64,000 bases of DNA from Rhodopirellula halodulae (GCF_020966775.1 NZ_JAJKFV010000029.1:675001-739000); one strand, 5' to 3'. Positions 1-9,711 are shown, counted from the first letter of the stretch. Notes: generated from the sequence alone by a model not told the origin. Numbers and translations are program-made.

Positions 1-3
1 TAG

Positions 4-54
4 CACGGCGGTCCCCCGCCGTGATGAGTTCAAACTCGGTGGGGGACCACCGAG
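4..54. repeat. Pair of perfect palindromes at the argG 3' flank
   Basis: Two perfect hairpins lie side by side. The first has the 8-bp stem CACGGCGG/CCGCCGTG (4-11 with 16-23) around TCCC. The second has the stem CTCGGTGG/CCACCGAG (35-42 with 47-54) around GGGA. The second has the same core, in the opposite orientation, as the tandem units at 10868-11010, so this is a dispersed REP-like element. Its function is unknown. No coding frame here is convincing. Confidence 0.75.
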
Positions 55-128
55 CGACGGGAAGAGCTGATTGGATGAGGCGAATGGCCGGAATATCTAC
101 GCCGTGTTCGTTGAGATCATGTGCGTAC

Positions 129-156
129 AAAAAAACGGCGAGGTGGAACCTCGCCG
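129..156 (-). terminator. Rho-independent terminator of argG
   Basis: A perfect 9-bp stem CGGCGAGGT/ACCTCGCCG (136-144 with 148-156) encloses a 3-nt loop. On the minus strand it is followed directly by seven T residues (A run at 129-135 on the plus strand). It lies about 30 nt past the argG stop codon, in the correct orientation to end that transcript. Confidence 0.85.
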
Positions 157-186
157 TGAAATGCTGTCAATCATCGCCAACCGCAA

Positions 187-1401
187 TCAGAACTTGCGTG
201 GGGTGACGCGACCTTGAACGCGCGATGGCAAGCCTTGGATTCGCAAAAAGCCTTCCGCGTCGTCTTGGTTGTACGATCCGCCGCCTTCCATCGTGGCGAT
301 CTCTTCGTCGTACAAGCTGTTCGGGCTGCTCCGCGACGAAACCATGATGTTGCCTTTGTAAAGTTGCAACGTGACTTCGCCGGTCACGGGGCGTTGTGCC
401 GTTTCGATGAACGACATCAGAGCATCCATCTTGGGCGTGTACCAGAAACCGTAGTAAACCATCTCGGCGACTTCCGGAGCCATGCGGTCACGCAGGTGCA
501 TCAGGTCGCGGTCCATCGTCAGTTGTTCGATGTACATCAACGCGTCGTAAAGCACGGTCATGCCGGGTGACTCGTACACACCGCGGCTTTTCATTCCAAC
601 GAATCGGTTCTCGACCATGTCGATTCGGCCAACGCCATTGCGTCCTGCGATGGTGTTCAGCGATTCCACCATTTCCAATGCATTGACCGCTTTGCCGTTG
701 AGCGTCTTGGGCACGCCCGACTCAAATCCAATGGTGACTTCTTCGGGTTGGTCGGGAGCTTCTTGGGGCGAGACGCCCATTCCGAATTCAACCAGCTCGA
801 CTCCGTTGACGTCCAATTCCTCGAGCTTGCCGGCTTCATAGGAAATGTGCAGAACGTTTTCGTCGCTGCTGTAAGGTTTCGCGGTCGAGGCTTTGACCGG
901 AATTTTCTTGACGTCACAGTACTCGATCAATTCCGTCCGTCCGGGGAAGGCATCGCGGAAGGACTTGATCCGCCATGGCGCGATCATTTCGATGCTGGGG
1001 TCCAAGGCTTCGGCAGCCAGTTGGAAGCGGCATTGGTCGTTGCCTTTGCCGGTTGCACCGTGGGCGTAGGCGGTGGCACCCACTTCGCGAGCCACTTCCA
1101 AACAAACCTTGCTGATCAACGGACGGGCGATCGAGGTACCCAGCAGATAGATTTGCTCGTACTTGGCTTGCCACTTCAGAACCGGAAACGCAAAATCGCG
1201 GCAGAGTTCTTCACGCACGTCGACCAATCGAGACGACTTGGCACCACAGGTGCGAGCTTTCTCCATGATCGCATCGCGGTCTTCGCAGGGTTGTCCCAGA
1301 TCGACATAGACGCAGTGGACTTCGTAGCCTTGGTCCTGGAGCCAGCCCAGAATGACGGACGTATCGAGACCACCGGAATAGGCCAGCACACAACTTTTCA
1401 T
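187..1401 (-). CDS. argG: Argininosuccinate synthase
   Basis: Cytosolic enzyme of arginine biosynthesis that joins citrulline and aspartate with ATP to give argininosuccinate. The 404 residues match the usual family length of about 400. The pyrophosphatase-type P-loop AYSGGLDTS is at residues 7-15, and the conserved HGATGKGNDQ segment follows near residue 110. The ATG at 1401 is chosen because the family homology begins at once (MKSCVLAYSGG). The frame stays open to 1545, but those extra 48 residues are not family-like. The gene diverges from larB across a 123-bp spacer and ends at a strong terminator at 129-156. No other arginine gene is nearby. Confidence 0.97.
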   Translation of the reverse strand: MKSCVLAYSGGLDTSVILGWLQDQGYEVHCVYVDLGQPCEDRDAIMEKARTCGAKSSRLVDVREELCRDFAFPVLKWQAKYEQIYLLGTSIARPLISKVCLEVAREVGATAYAHGATGKGNDQCRFQLAAEALDPSIEMIAPWRIKSFRDAFPGRTELIEYCDVKKIPVKASTAKPYSSDENVLHISYEAGKLEELDVNGVELVEFGMGVSPQEAPDQPEEVTIGFESGVPKTLNGKAVNALEMVESLNTIAGRNGVGRIDMVENRFVGMKSRGVYESPGMTVLYDALMYIEQLTMDRDLMHLRDRMAPEVAEMVYYGFWYTPKMDALMSFIETAQRPVTGEVTLQLYKGNIMVSSRSSPNSLYDEEIATMEGGGSYNQDDAEGFLRIQGLPSRVQGRVTPRKF

Positions 1402-1524
1402 CTCAGATCTGCATCCAAATGCGGGGGAATCGGCTATGTTTGAAGGTCTCGCATTTAAGTTGTCCGGTGCGAAACACGCAAGGACGGTCAGAAGGATCCT
1501 GGCCGGAAAGTCAAGCAGAACGCT

Positions 1525-2358
1525 ATGAACGAACCCTCCAATCAACCGCCCTCCCCTGCCCTGCTTCAGATTCTTGAGGACCTGGCATCGGGGAAGACAG
1601 ATGTCAGTGCGGCTGCCGAATCCATCCAGTCGGGCTCGCCGGAGTCGTGGGCCGAAATGCAGGTGGTTCCTGGGGCCACCGTTGATCTTGGACGCTCGTC
1701 ACGATGCGGCTTTGGCGAAGTGATCTACGGTGAGGGCAAATCCACTGAGCTGATGATTCAAATTGTCCAGACTCAAATCGCCGCCGGCCAGGGCTGTCTG
1801 ATCACGCGAATCGACTCGACCGCGGCGGCTCAGATTCGTCGAGTCTTCAGCAACACCCGGTACAATTCATCCGCCCGAACGCTCCGGATCGGCTGTGGCG
1901 ATGAGAGTTTGGAACCGATCGGCGCCGAGGGGCACTCCACGCATGTGGCGGTGGTGACCGCCGGAAGCACCGACGCCGCCGTCGCCGACGAGGCGGCGGA
2001 GACATTGGCTTGGATGGGCATCGCCTGCGACCGGATCGACGACATTGGGGTCGCCGGGCCGCAGCGTTTGTTGTCGGCGGTGCCTCGATTGCGAACCGCC
2101 GCTGCGATTGTGGTCGTCGCGGGAATGGAAGGCGCCTTGCCCGCGGCACTCGCCGGACATGTTGCCACCCCCGTGGTCGCGGTTCCAGCCAGCACCGGAT
2201 ACGGAGCCAACTTCTCGGGACTGACACCCTTGATGGGAATGTTGATTTCGTGCGCGGCGAATGTGGCGGTCGTCAACATCGACGCGGGTTTCAAAGGTGG
2301 CTACTTCGCGGGCTTGATCGCCAACAGCATCGCCACGGCAAAGTCGGACGAGCAGTAA
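1525..2358 (+). CDS. larB: LarB-like nickel-pincer cofactor biosynthesis protein
   Basis: A 277-residue PurE-related protein. In the lactate racemase system LarB carboxylates the pyridinium ring of nicotinic acid adenine dinucleotide and releases AMP, the first step to the nickel-pincer nucleotide. Family hallmarks are visible: a basic segment ending GFGEVIYGEGK near residues 60-70, VAVVTAGSTD near 140, GVAGPQRLL, VVVAGMEGALP, and PASTGYGAN near 230. The start at 1525 gives the expected length with a short variable N-terminus. The partner genes larC and larE and the racemase larA are not in this window, so the cofactor user cannot be identified here. It is divergent from argG and convergent with the K+ channel gene. 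Confidence 0.88.
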   Translation: MNEPSNQPPSPALLQILEDLASGKTDVSAAAESIQSGSPESWAEMQVVPGATVDLGRSSRCGFGEVIYGEGKSTELMIQIVQTQIAAGQGCLITRIDSTAAAQIRRVFSNTRYNSSARTLRIGCGDESLEPIGAEGHSTHVAVVTAGSTDAAVADEAAETLAWMGIACDRIDDIGVAGPQRLLSAVPRLRTAAAIVVVAGMEGALPAALAGHVATPVVAVPASTGYGANFSGLTPLMGMLISCAANVAVVNIDAGFKGGYFAGLIANSIATAKSDEQ

Positions 2359-2514
2359 GACAGAAAGTGGCTTCGCTGATCGGCGGAGGTGGCTGCGCCG
2401 AGTTGGCTGACCCAGGTTGGTTGCCTCTTCGTTCACGGCCGCAGTGCCGCTCGATACGCTGTCCCAACTGGATCCCGGTGTTGTTCGATGGCAGATCATG
2501 CAGTCGAAGTGCGG

Positions 2515-3576
2515 CTAGCTTTTGACGCCGCGATAAACCATCTCCTGCCGTTGGACATTGTGGGCCATGCACAATTCGTTGATGTCGTTTTGGTGCCCAA
2601 CCACGATCACGGTGTCGTCGGCTTCCAAGATCAGGCTTCCGCTGGGGTTCATTTGGATCTCGGCTTCACCTCGCTTGACGCCAACGATGAGAAAACCGCG
2701 GTTGCCTCGCACCTGAATATCACCCAGAGGTTTGCCCACCAAAGGTGAGTTGCTATTCAGACGCAATTCCTCCAGGCTCAAACCAATTGCCGATAGCTCT
2801 TCACTGATCCCGTGGGACAGTCCGTAAGATTCCAGGACCGCCGACGCGGTGGGACGAATCAGCAACTGAGTCGCCCGCATGGCACCAATCGATGCGGCCA
2901 TCACCACATGGTTGGCACCGCAACGAATCAACTTCTTTTGAGCCGAATGATTCTCCGCGCGAGAAACGATTTCAACGGAATCAGCCAGATCACGGGCGGT
3001 CACACAAATGAACGCGTTGGCGGCGTCATCGGGCAACAATGTGGCCAAACCACGAGCGCGGTGAATGCCCGCACTGAGCAACGTTTCCTCGTCGGTTGCA
3101 TTGCCAACCATCGCCAACATGCCGGCTTGCTGAGCCTCTTCCACACGGGCGGGGTTCTCATCGATGACAACGAACGGCTGATGCAGTTGCTGAAGTTCTT
3201 CCGCCACCCGAATTCCCATGCGTCCGTAGCCGCAGACGATGGTGTGTCCGCGCAGACTGGCGATGCCTTGGCTCATTTTGCGGTTCCTCAGAAGGCTTTG
3301 AAGTTCGCCGTCGACCAGAAATTGGATGAAACCACCCACGGTGTAGATCGCCGCGCTGTAGCCAAACACAATGATCGCGATGGTCAACGTCCGTAGTGCC
3401 GGGGTGTCGACCGGTTTGACTTCGCCATAGCCGACGCCAAAGATCGTGATGACGACCATGTAGATCGCATCGCTGACGGTCCATCCCATTTGAATGTAGG
3501 CCACCGTGGCGATCGCGCAGATCAGCAAGAACACACCGAGGCCGAGCAGAATTCGACGAAGCGGTGTGTGCTGCAT
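2515..3576 (-). CDS. Two-TM potassium channel with RCK (TrkA-N/TrkA-C) domains
   Basis: An inner-membrane ion channel of the MthK/Kch type. TM1 spans about residues 9-29 and the pore loop carries a selectivity-filter-like TIFGVGYGE at 44-52. TM2 spans about 61-88. A cytosolic Rossmann RCK_N domain starts at HTIVCGYGRMG (111-121), with an acidic ENP ending the second strand. A TrkA_C domain occupies about residues 265-345. The filter is close to the canonical TVGYGD but has Phe before GVGYG and Glu after it, so selectivity for K+ is likely but not certain. The total of 353 residues is normal. It converges with larB and diverges from nnrD. Confidence 0.9.
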   Translation of the reverse strand: MQHTPLRRILLGLGVFLLICAIATVAYIQMGWTVSDAIYMVVITIFGVGYGEVKPVDTPALRTLTIAIIVFGYSAAIYTVGGFIQFLVDGELQSLLRNRKMSQGIASLRGHTIVCGYGRMGIRVAEELQQLHQPFVVIDENPARVEEAQQAGMLAMVGNATDEETLLSAGIHRARGLATLLPDDAANAFICVTARDLADSVEIVSRAENHSAQKKLIRCGANHVVMAASIGAMRATQLLIRPTASAVLESYGLSHGISEELSAIGLSLEELRLNSNSPLVGKPLGDIQVRGNRGFLIVGVKRGEAEIQMNPSGSLILEADDTVIVVGHQNDINELCMAHNVQRQEMVYRGVKS

Positions 3577-3711
3577 GGCGAGCGTTTTCTTGCAGAAGGG
3601 CGAATGCCGAGGGCGGTGTTGTCATGATACTGTGAATGGCACAACGCCGTGCAGCACGTGCACCACGAGAAAGATGAAACCATCCATCGCAATGAATTGG
3701 GCGAGTCCATC

Positions 3712-4632
3712 ATGAGCAAGCTTTTGACCAAGGCCGGCAGTCCGCCGCCGGTTCAGTTGCCCAGCCGAAAACAATCCGCTCACAAAGGCAACTTCGGTCG
3801 CGTTTTGTTGGTGGGTGGCTCGCGAGGGATGGCGGGCTCGATCTCGTTGTCCTCAATCGCAGCGCTGCATGCTGGATCCGGTTTGGTTTCCGCTGCGGTA
3901 CCCGATGCTGTTCTTGAGAGCGTCGCTGGATTCCATCCTGCGCTGATGACGATTTCTCTTCCATGCGATAGCTCAGAGTTCTCTCAATTGGCGTGGTCGG
4001 AATTGCGAAGTCGATTGTCGGACTTGTCCGCGGTTGGCTGCGGGCCAGGGATGGGAACCGGGGCAGGAAGTCGCTTGTTGGTCAAAGGCCTGCTGTCTCA
4101 GAAAAAGTTGCCGCTGGTGTTGGATGCCGATGCGATCAACGTTTTGTCCTTGGAAGGCTGGTTAGATGACGAACAGTTTGCTCGATCCGACGAGGATGCC
4201 CCCTGTGTCCTGACGCCGCATCCCGGTGAGTTGCAACGATTGACGAACGCATCTGCCAAAGATGTGTCGGCTCAGTTGGAGGCCGCCGAGGAACTCGTTC
4301 GCCGTTTGAACTTCACCGTGGTTGTGAAAGGCGGACCATCGCATGTGGTGGGGCGAAGTCCCGGCGACGCCAATGACACGGCGATCCAGGTCTGGCAGAA
4401 CACAACGGGCAACCCAGGCATGGCGACCGCCGGTTGTGGCGATGTGCTGACCGGAGTGGTGACATCGCTGCTAGGGCAAGGACTGGATGCAATGGCGGCC
4501 GCCCAGTTGGCGGTTTGGGTGCATGGACGAAGCGGTGACGAATCCGCCGCCCGCCACAGCTACGCCGGGATGACCGCGTTGCACGTGCTGGAAACCTTGG
4601 CCGACATCGCCGACGAAATGACGAGCGACTGA
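3712..4632 (+). CDS. nnrD: ADP-dependent (S)-NAD(P)H-hydrate dehydratase
   Basis: Repairs hydrated NAD(P)H by ADP- or ATP-dependent dehydration; it belongs to the ribokinase-like carbohydrate kinase fold. The 306-residue protein shows [14 protein letters not shown] near the N-terminus, VLDADAIN in the middle, [16 protein letters not shown], and the nucleotide-binding [16 protein letters not shown] near residue 240. Cys stands where Thr or Ser is usual in the GxGD motif. The ATG at 3712 is preferred; the frame is open from 3649 but that stretch is not family-like. The epimerase half (NnrE), often fused to it, is absent, so this is the stand-alone dehydratase. Confidence 0.92.
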   Translation: MSKLLTKAGSPPPVQLPSRKQSAHKGNFGRVLLVGGSRGMAGSISLSSIAALHAGSGLVSAAVPDAVLESVAGFHPALMTISLPCDSSEFSQLAWSELRSRLSDLSAVGCGPGMGTGAGSRLLVKGLLSQKKLPLVLDADAINVLSLEGWLDDEQFARSDEDAPCVLTPHPGELQRLTNASAKDVSAQLEAAEELVRRLNFTVVVKGGPSHVVGRSPGDANDTAIQVWQNTTGNPGMATAGCGDVLTGVVTSLLGQGLDAMAAAQLAVWVHGRSGDESAARHSYAGMTALHVLETLADIADEMTSD

Positions 4633-4778
4633 ATCGGGCCAACGGAGCATCGGAAGCGGGAAGCTGAGATCGCATGCAAGTTCAACCGCGGGGATCTAAC
4701 CAAATATCGTGCAATCGGGCATACTGCTGGCTATCCGGTTGCTGTCGCTTTTTGTCTCCCCTGCCCTGCCCCGATTGA

Positions 4779-5738
4779 ATGACCTCTTTGATTCACCTCA
4801 GCGAACTTGCGGGAAATTTGGACCTGCGAAATTCGCTTCGCGGAGGTGCGGTCAGCATTGGAAACTTCGACGGTGTTCATTTGGGGCATCGCGTCTTGTT
4901 AAAACGAGTTCGTCATCATGCGGACCGCGTCGGTGGAAAAGCGATCGCGATCGTGATGGACCCGCATCCGGCGGAAGTCCTTCGTCCACACGGAGCACCG
5001 CCGAAACTGACCACCCTGCCCCGCCGAGCCGAATTGATGGCGGAATCATCGGTCGATGCGTTGTTGGTGTGCAAAGCATCGAAGGAGTTTTTGAATCAGA
5101 CCGCTGAGGAATTCTTTGAGAGGCTGGTGGTGGAGCAACTGGCCGCCAAAGCCATCATCGAAGGTCCCAACTTCTTCTTTGGCCGCGATCGCGCGGGCGA
5201 CACCACGCGATTGAAAGAATTGGCTGGTCAGCGTGGCATCGATGTCGAGATTGTGGTGCCGTCGGTTCAAGACGACCGCATGGTCAGCAGTTCGCGAATT
5301 CGGGAGGCGATCGCTTCAGGAGATCTGGAGTTGGCCAACCAAATGCTCGGCAGTCGATACGAACTGACGGGCGTTGTCGGAAAGGGCGAACAGCGGGGAC
5401 GCAAACTCGGGTTCCCTACGGCAAATTTGGAGGACGTTGCAACACTGATCCCAGAGCATGGCGTTTATGCCGCGGTCGCGAAGATTGAGGGCCAGTCGCT
5501 TGCCGCTGCGGTTCACATTGGTCCCAACCCGACCTTTGACGATCGAAAAGAGACGAAGATTGAAGCGCATCTGTTGGACTACGATGCGGATCTTTATGGC
5601 AAAATGCTGACTCTCTCGTTGGTGCGACAGATTCGCGGCATTCAAAAATTCGCGAGTCCCGCCGCCCTGCAGCAACAATTGCAATCGGACTTACAGACCG
5701 TTCGAGAGACGGTTTCTTCTCTGCCTCAACGTTCCTAA
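4779..5738 (+). CDS. ribF: Bifunctional riboflavin kinase / FAD synthetase
   Basis: Converts riboflavin to FMN and then FAD in the cytosol. The N-terminal nucleotidyltransferase domain shows GNFDGVHLGH at residues 28-37, MDPHP near 68, GPNFFFGRDRAGD near 130, and SSSRIREAI near 168. The C-terminal riboflavin kinase domain starts around 190, with GKGEQRGRKLGFPTAN (about 202-217). At 319 residues it has the usual family length. It is followed after 15 bp by the DHH phosphoesterase in the same direction, so the two are probably cotranscribed. RibF next to NrnA-like genes is common in bacteria. Confidence 0.96.
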   Translation: MTSLIHLSELAGNLDLRNSLRGGAVSIGNFDGVHLGHRVLLKRVRHHADRVGGKAIAIVMDPHPAEVLRPHGAPPKLTTLPRRAELMAESSVDALLVCKASKEFLNQTAEEFFERLVVEQLAAKAIIEGPNFFFGRDRAGDTTRLKELAGQRGIDVEIVVPSVQDDRMVSSSRIREAIASGDLELANQMLGSRYELTGVVGKGEQRGRKLGFPTANLEDVATLIPEHGVYAAVAKIEGQSLAAAVHIGPNPTFDDRKETKIEAHLLDYDADLYGKMLTLSLVRQIRGIQKFASPAALQQQLQSDLQTVRETVSSLPQRS

Positions 5739-5753
5739 AAGAAAGTTTCGCTC

Positions 5754-6746
5754 GTGGGAGTCAACTGGAAAGCATTCGTTGATCAACTTCAGCACTATCA
5801 GTCCTTCATCTTGGTCAGTCACATTCGACCTGATTGTGATGCGTTAGGCAGCGAGCTTGGAATGGCGGAAGTGTTGCGTGCGATCGGCAAAGAGGTGCGA
5901 ATTGTCAATGCCCACCGAACGCCTCCGGCTTTGTCGTTCTTGGATCCTGCAGGAAACATCGAGGTCCTGGGTGATTCCGTCGAGCCCGAAGACGTCCAAG
6001 CCGATTGCATCATGATTCTCGACACCAGTGCTTGGGCTCAACTGGGCGACATGGGCGATGTCATCCGTGCTTCGCGAGCGGACAAGATGGTGTTGGATCA
6101 TCATGTTGGCGAAGATGATCTTGGGGCTCGGATGTACAAGGACTATCAATCCGAAGCGACCGGGCATTTGGTGGTGCAGGCCGCGGATGCGCTGAATGTG
6201 CCACTGACCCGTGCGATGGCGATGCCCTTGTTTGCAGCGATCGCCACTGACACGGGATGGTTCCGATTTCCAAGTGTGACCTCCGACACCTATCGAACGA
6301 TCGGTCGCTTGATGGACGCCGGTGTGGTGCCCAGCGAGGTGTATGGCGACTTGTATGAACGTGACACGCTGGGTCGGTTGAAGCTTCGAGGTCTGATCCT
6401 CTCGAAGACTGTTACCGAAATGGACGGCGCGTTGGTTTACACCTGGGTCAACAAAGAAGATTTCGCTCAATGCGGTGCGGAACCCAATGACACCGAGGAC
6501 GCCATCAATCTGACGTTGGCGGTGCGAGGAACCCAAGCAGCGGTCATCTTCGTCGGGCAAGTGCGAGGCGGGTTCAAGCTCAGTTTTCGCAGTCGCTGCG
6601 GATTGGATTGCAACGAAGTGGCTCGACAATTTGGTGGCGGCGGGCACAAGGCCGCCGCCGGAGCCTTCTTGGAAGGCACGCTGGAAGAGGTCCAGGAAAG
6701 AGTGCTGCCTGTGATGCGTGAAGCACTGGCCGTCGCAATCGGCTAG
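5754..6746 (+). CDS. DHH/DHHA1 phosphoesterase (NrnA-like nano-RNase / pAp phosphatase)
   Basis: Predicted Mn-dependent cytosolic phosphoesterase that hydrolyses very short RNAs and/or pAp. The 330-residue protein has the metal-binding motifs SHIRPDCDALGS (22-32), LDTSAW near 90 and the DHH signature DHHVG near 112, and the DHHA1 glycine-rich GGGGHKAAAG near 292. The GTG start at 5754 lies 15 bp after ribF and begins directly with family-like sequence. Whether it acts on nano-RNA, pAp or c-di-AMP breakdown products cannot be told from the sequence. Confidence 0.92.
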   Translation: MGVNWKAFVDQLQHYQSFILVSHIRPDCDALGSELGMAEVLRAIGKEVRIVNAHRTPPALSFLDPAGNIEVLGDSVEPEDVQADCIMILDTSAWAQLGDMGDVIRASRADKMVLDHHVGEDDLGARMYKDYQSEATGHLVVQAADALNVPLTRAMAMPLFAAIATDTGWFRFPSVTSDTYRTIGRLMDAGVVPSEVYGDLYERDTLGRLKLRGLILSKTVTEMDGALVYTWVNKEDFAQCGAEPNDTEDAINLTLAVRGTQAAVIFVGQVRGGFKLSFRSRCGLDCNEVARQFGGGGHKAAAGAFLEGTLEEVQERVLPVMREALAVAIG

Positions 6747-6977
6747 ATTGAAAAACGCTCCACACACCTGAGCTGCAATCTGCTCTGCGAAAAAGGTTTG
6801 GATTCCCGGCGATCCGTCTTCGCGATCTCGGGAATCGAACAGAGGAATCAGGCCAAGGGAACATTGCCGGCGTGGTGGTCGTCCAAACCTTCGAATGAAC
6901 GTGCCAAGTGGACGTGAAGGGATGCGTGGTTTCGCGTTGGAGAGTGGCCGTGTCGCTTGATCGGTTGGAGGGTCCAG

Positions 6978-7826
6978 ATGTCATCTCGTCGAATCGTTTG
7001 CCCGCGTTGCAAAACGACATTGCAATTGCCGGCGACCGCGGGAGCCACCAAGATCAAGTGTCCGAAGTGCGAATTGATTCTGTCGGTGCCGGCACCGAAG
7101 CAACCGATGGTATTGGAAGATCCGTCGGCGGGACTGCCGAACTTTGATGCGTTGCCAAGTGCTCAATCGCCCAGCAATGTGTTTCGTCCATCGGGACCCG
7201 TCAAACGGTATGAGGCACCGAAGCCGACCAAGAAGAAAAACAAAGCGGCGGGCAAGAATGCACTGAAGGTGCTTGGGATCCTGGCCGGGATCGCGGTGAT
7301 GTGCGTTGTGCTGATCGTCGGCGGATTGTTGGGTGTCGGTTACTTGGCAACCCGCCACAGCGGATGGACGACGGCAAAGTTTCATGGCTACACGATCAAG
7401 ATGCCGGCGGGGGAAGACCGCCGCGAAAAGTCGCAGCAGTTTCCTGGGACGACGGTTCATGAGTTGGCGGGCCGTCGCCGCGAAACCGGATCGCAGTATT
7501 CCTTCGTGGTTGCCAAGTTGCCATCGACCATCTCGTCTGACATGAACATTGAGGAGTTGGTCGATGCGATGCGAATACGTTTGAAAGACCAATACCCGGT
7601 GGAGCGTTCCGGTGTGAATGGTGTCGCGGGAACGATGCTGACGGGCTTTGGTGGCGTGGAGGGATCCCTCTGCGAAATCTTCACGCACAACGGCAACCTG
7701 ATTGTCACCATGTATTCACCCTACTCCGAAATTCGCGATCTCGTCGGTGGGGAGCGTGAACCGAGGTCCAACGAGAGTTCGCTGGACAAACCTTCCGAGT
7801 TCTTTGAGTCACTGCAACTCAAATAA
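6978..7826 (+). CDS. Zinc-ribbon, single-TM protein of unknown function
   Basis: A 282-residue protein starting with a double CxxC zinc ribbon (C8-x2-C11 and C28-x2-C31), of the kind found at the N-terminus of many planctomycete and myxobacterial membrane proteins. A Pro/Lys-rich linker follows, then one membrane segment at about residues 99-123 and an outside-facing domain of about 155 residues with no recognisable family. ATG 6978 is chosen because GGAGG lies at about 6967-6971; the earlier in-frame codon at 6957 has no such support. The topology (ribbon inside, domain outside) is inferred. It converges with the histidine kinase. Confidence 0.75.
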   Translation: MSSRRIVCPRCKTTLQLPATAGATKIKCPKCELILSVPAPKQPMVLEDPSAGLPNFDALPSAQSPSNVFRPSGPVKRYEAPKPTKKKNKAAGKNALKVLGILAGIAVMCVVLIVGGLLGVGYLATRHSGWTTAKFHGYTIKMPAGEDRREKSQQFPGTTVHELAGRRRETGSQYSFVVAKLPSTISSDMNIEELVDAMRIRLKDQYPVERSGVNGVAGTMLTGFGGVEGSLCEIFTHNGNLIVTMYSPYSEIRDLVGGEREPRSNESSLDKPSEFFESLQLK

Positions 7827-7857
7827 CGTCGACGTGTTCGTCAGACCGAGGATGGAT

Positions 7858-9711
7858 CTAGGCCAGCGTTTCGCTGCGTGAGAGTTCGTTGATATCGGTT
7901 CCGGTGGTTGGCAGGACCATTCGGAATCGAGCTCCACCGGTCGGTGCGTCGTCAACGGTGAGCGAACCGCCATGCTCTCGCAAAATCTTGGCACTGACCG
8001 GCAGGCCCAAACCGGTTCCCCGAGCGCCCTTTTTCGATTCAAACAAAGAAAAAATCTGTTCGCGATCTTCCTCGGGAACGCCTTCGCCGTCGTCCTCGAC
8101 GTCCACGATCCAGCCTTGGCTCGCATCATAAAAAGTTTTGACGAGAACTGTTTTTTCAGCCGCATCAATGGCGTTGGTGACCAAGTTCAGCACCGCACGG
8201 TGAATCGCCTCGCCATCGAAGGTAGCGATGGGCAGGCTCTGTTCCAGTTCGGCGTTCAGTTCAATCTCACCCTGCCCTGCCCTGCTCTGCATCAGTTCAA
8301 CCACATCGCCGACGACCTCGTTCAAATTGCCGTCTTTCAGTACCGGTTCGCGTTCTTTCGAAAACGTCAGCATGTCAAGAACGAGATTGCTGATGCGTTC
8401 TTGGTTGCGATCCACAATGGACCAGCCGCGGCGAATGGCATCGGTGTCGTCTTTCTGCAAACCAGCTTCGATCAAATAGCTGCCGCCGCGAACGCCCTGC
8501 AAAATGTTTTTGATGTGATGCGACAGCGTGGCAATTGTCTGACCCATGGCAGCCAATCGTTCGCCTTGCAGCAGAGCCGAGTAGTAGAATGTGTCTTCGA
8601 TAGCGAGCGCGGCTTGGTGACCCACGGCGGTGATCAGACGCAAATGTTCGTCATGAAAGCGTGTGGCTCCACCTTTGCGGACCAATTCGCCGGGCGTAGT
8701 GTAAGTATCGACATACAACATGCCGACGATTTCATATCGGCCTTGCAGCGGCACACACAAGGCTTCTCGAACACCGCCCTGAACAATCGATGCGGCTGAA
8801 TCAAACCGTTCGTCATCCAATGCATCATTGGTCCGAACACCCTGTTTGTGTTGCAGCACGTAGTCCAGAATCGTGTGGCTGATTTGGATGCGGTCTTGAG
8901 GCCCCGAGTCGGACCGTGGGTGCGCCGATGAGTTCGCCTTTTCACGGTCGCATCTTGCCGCAGGAGTCAAGCGTTTGGTTTCTGGATCTCGAAGCATGAT
9001 GCAACCGCGATCAGCTTCCACCCAGTCGAACACCAACTTTAAAACTCGATCAAGCACTTCGTCCAAATCATCGGTCCGTCCCACCGCAATCGCGGTTAGG
9101 TACATGACTTCCAAGGATCGGTCCGCGTCCAATCGTCCGATTACCGGTGGACCGTGAAAGTCACCGGAGGCATGCTTGGATGAACTTGGAGATGATTCCG
9201 ACGAAGGCGATGAGTCAGTCGCATCCACATCAATCGGTGGTGCGATCGGCGGCGGTAGCGTCCGAGAGGAACGGCTGTCTTGATCGGGATCCGAACGACG
9301 CGAATAGGGCGAGACGACTCCTTCGCGTGAAAGCGACGAAACAATGTTGCTCGCATCGCCTGCGCGGACTTGCCGAACAATGTCGACACCATGGGCGGCA
9401 TCCAAAGCCGAAACGTTTCCGGTTCCGGTAAAGATCAGCAGCGTTGAACCAATTTCGATTCGGTCGCCGCTGCTCAAGACATGACGCGTGATTTTTCGAT
9501 TGTTAACCAGCGTCCCATTGCTGCTGCCCAGGTCCACCAATTCGTAGCGTCGCCCGGTGCCGTCCCCGCGAATTTCGGCGTGGCTTCGGGAGGCTTCGTT
9601 GTCGAGCAATTGGACGTTGTTGCTGGATTCTCGGCCCAGTCGAGTGACCGCGGGAGAAAGCTGGAAGTGCTTTCCCTGGTCACGACCACGAATGACGAAC
9701 AACGAAGCCAT
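7858..9711 (-). CDS. FHA-GAF sensor histidine kinase
   Basis: A soluble signalling kinase of 617 residues without membrane segments. An FHA domain is at about 5-95 (RLGRESSNNVQL, RSHAEI and LGSSNGTLVN are the phosphothreonine-binding loops). A Ser/Pro-rich linker spans about 110-195 and a GAF domain about 205-365. The HisKA-like segment contains SHHIKNILQG, followed by an HATPase_c domain (N box NLVTNAIDAA, G1 DDGEGVP, G2 GTGLGL). The H-box has a second His in place of the usual Glu (SHHIKN instead of SHEIKN). No response regulator is adjacent, so the output is unknown. FHA suggests input from Ser/Thr kinases. Confidence 0.92.
   Translation of the reverse strand: MASLFVIRGRDQGKHFQLSPAVTRLGRESSNNVQLLDNEASRSHAEIRGDGTGRRYELVDLGSSNGTLVNNRKITRHVLSSGDRIEIGSTLLIFTGTGNVSALDAAHGVDIVRQVRAGDASNIVSSLSREGVVSPYSRRSDPDQDSRSSRTLPPPIAPPIDVDATDSSPSSESSPSSSKHASGDFHGPPVIGRLDADRSLEVMYLTAIAVGRTDDLDEVLDRVLKLVFDWVEADRGCIMLRDPETKRLTPAARCDREKANSSAHPRSDSGPQDRIQISHTILDYVLQHKQGVRTNDALDDERFDSAASIVQGGVREALCVPLQGRYEIVGMLYVDTYTTPGELVRKGGATRFHDEHLRLITAVGHQAALAIEDTFYYSALLQGERLAAMGQTIATLSHHIKNILQGVRGGSYLIEAGLQKDDTDAIRRGWSIVDRNQERISNLVLDMLTFSKEREPVLKDGNLNEVVGDVVELMQSRAGQGEIELNAELEQSLPIATFDGEAIHRAVLNLVTNAIDAAEKTVLVKTFYDASQGWIVDVEDDGEGVPEEDREQIFSLFESKKGARGTGLGLPVSAKILREHGGSLTVDDAPTGGARFRMVLPTTGTDINELSRSETLA

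Noticed and set aside
748-1443. 231-codon plus-strand open frame antisense to argG
   Set aside because: argG is certain, and the antisense frame arises from its codon periodicity; the translation has no family-like features.
5844-6767. 307-codon minus-strand open frame
   Set aside because: It is the shadow of the DHH phosphoesterase gene, which carries all expected motifs.
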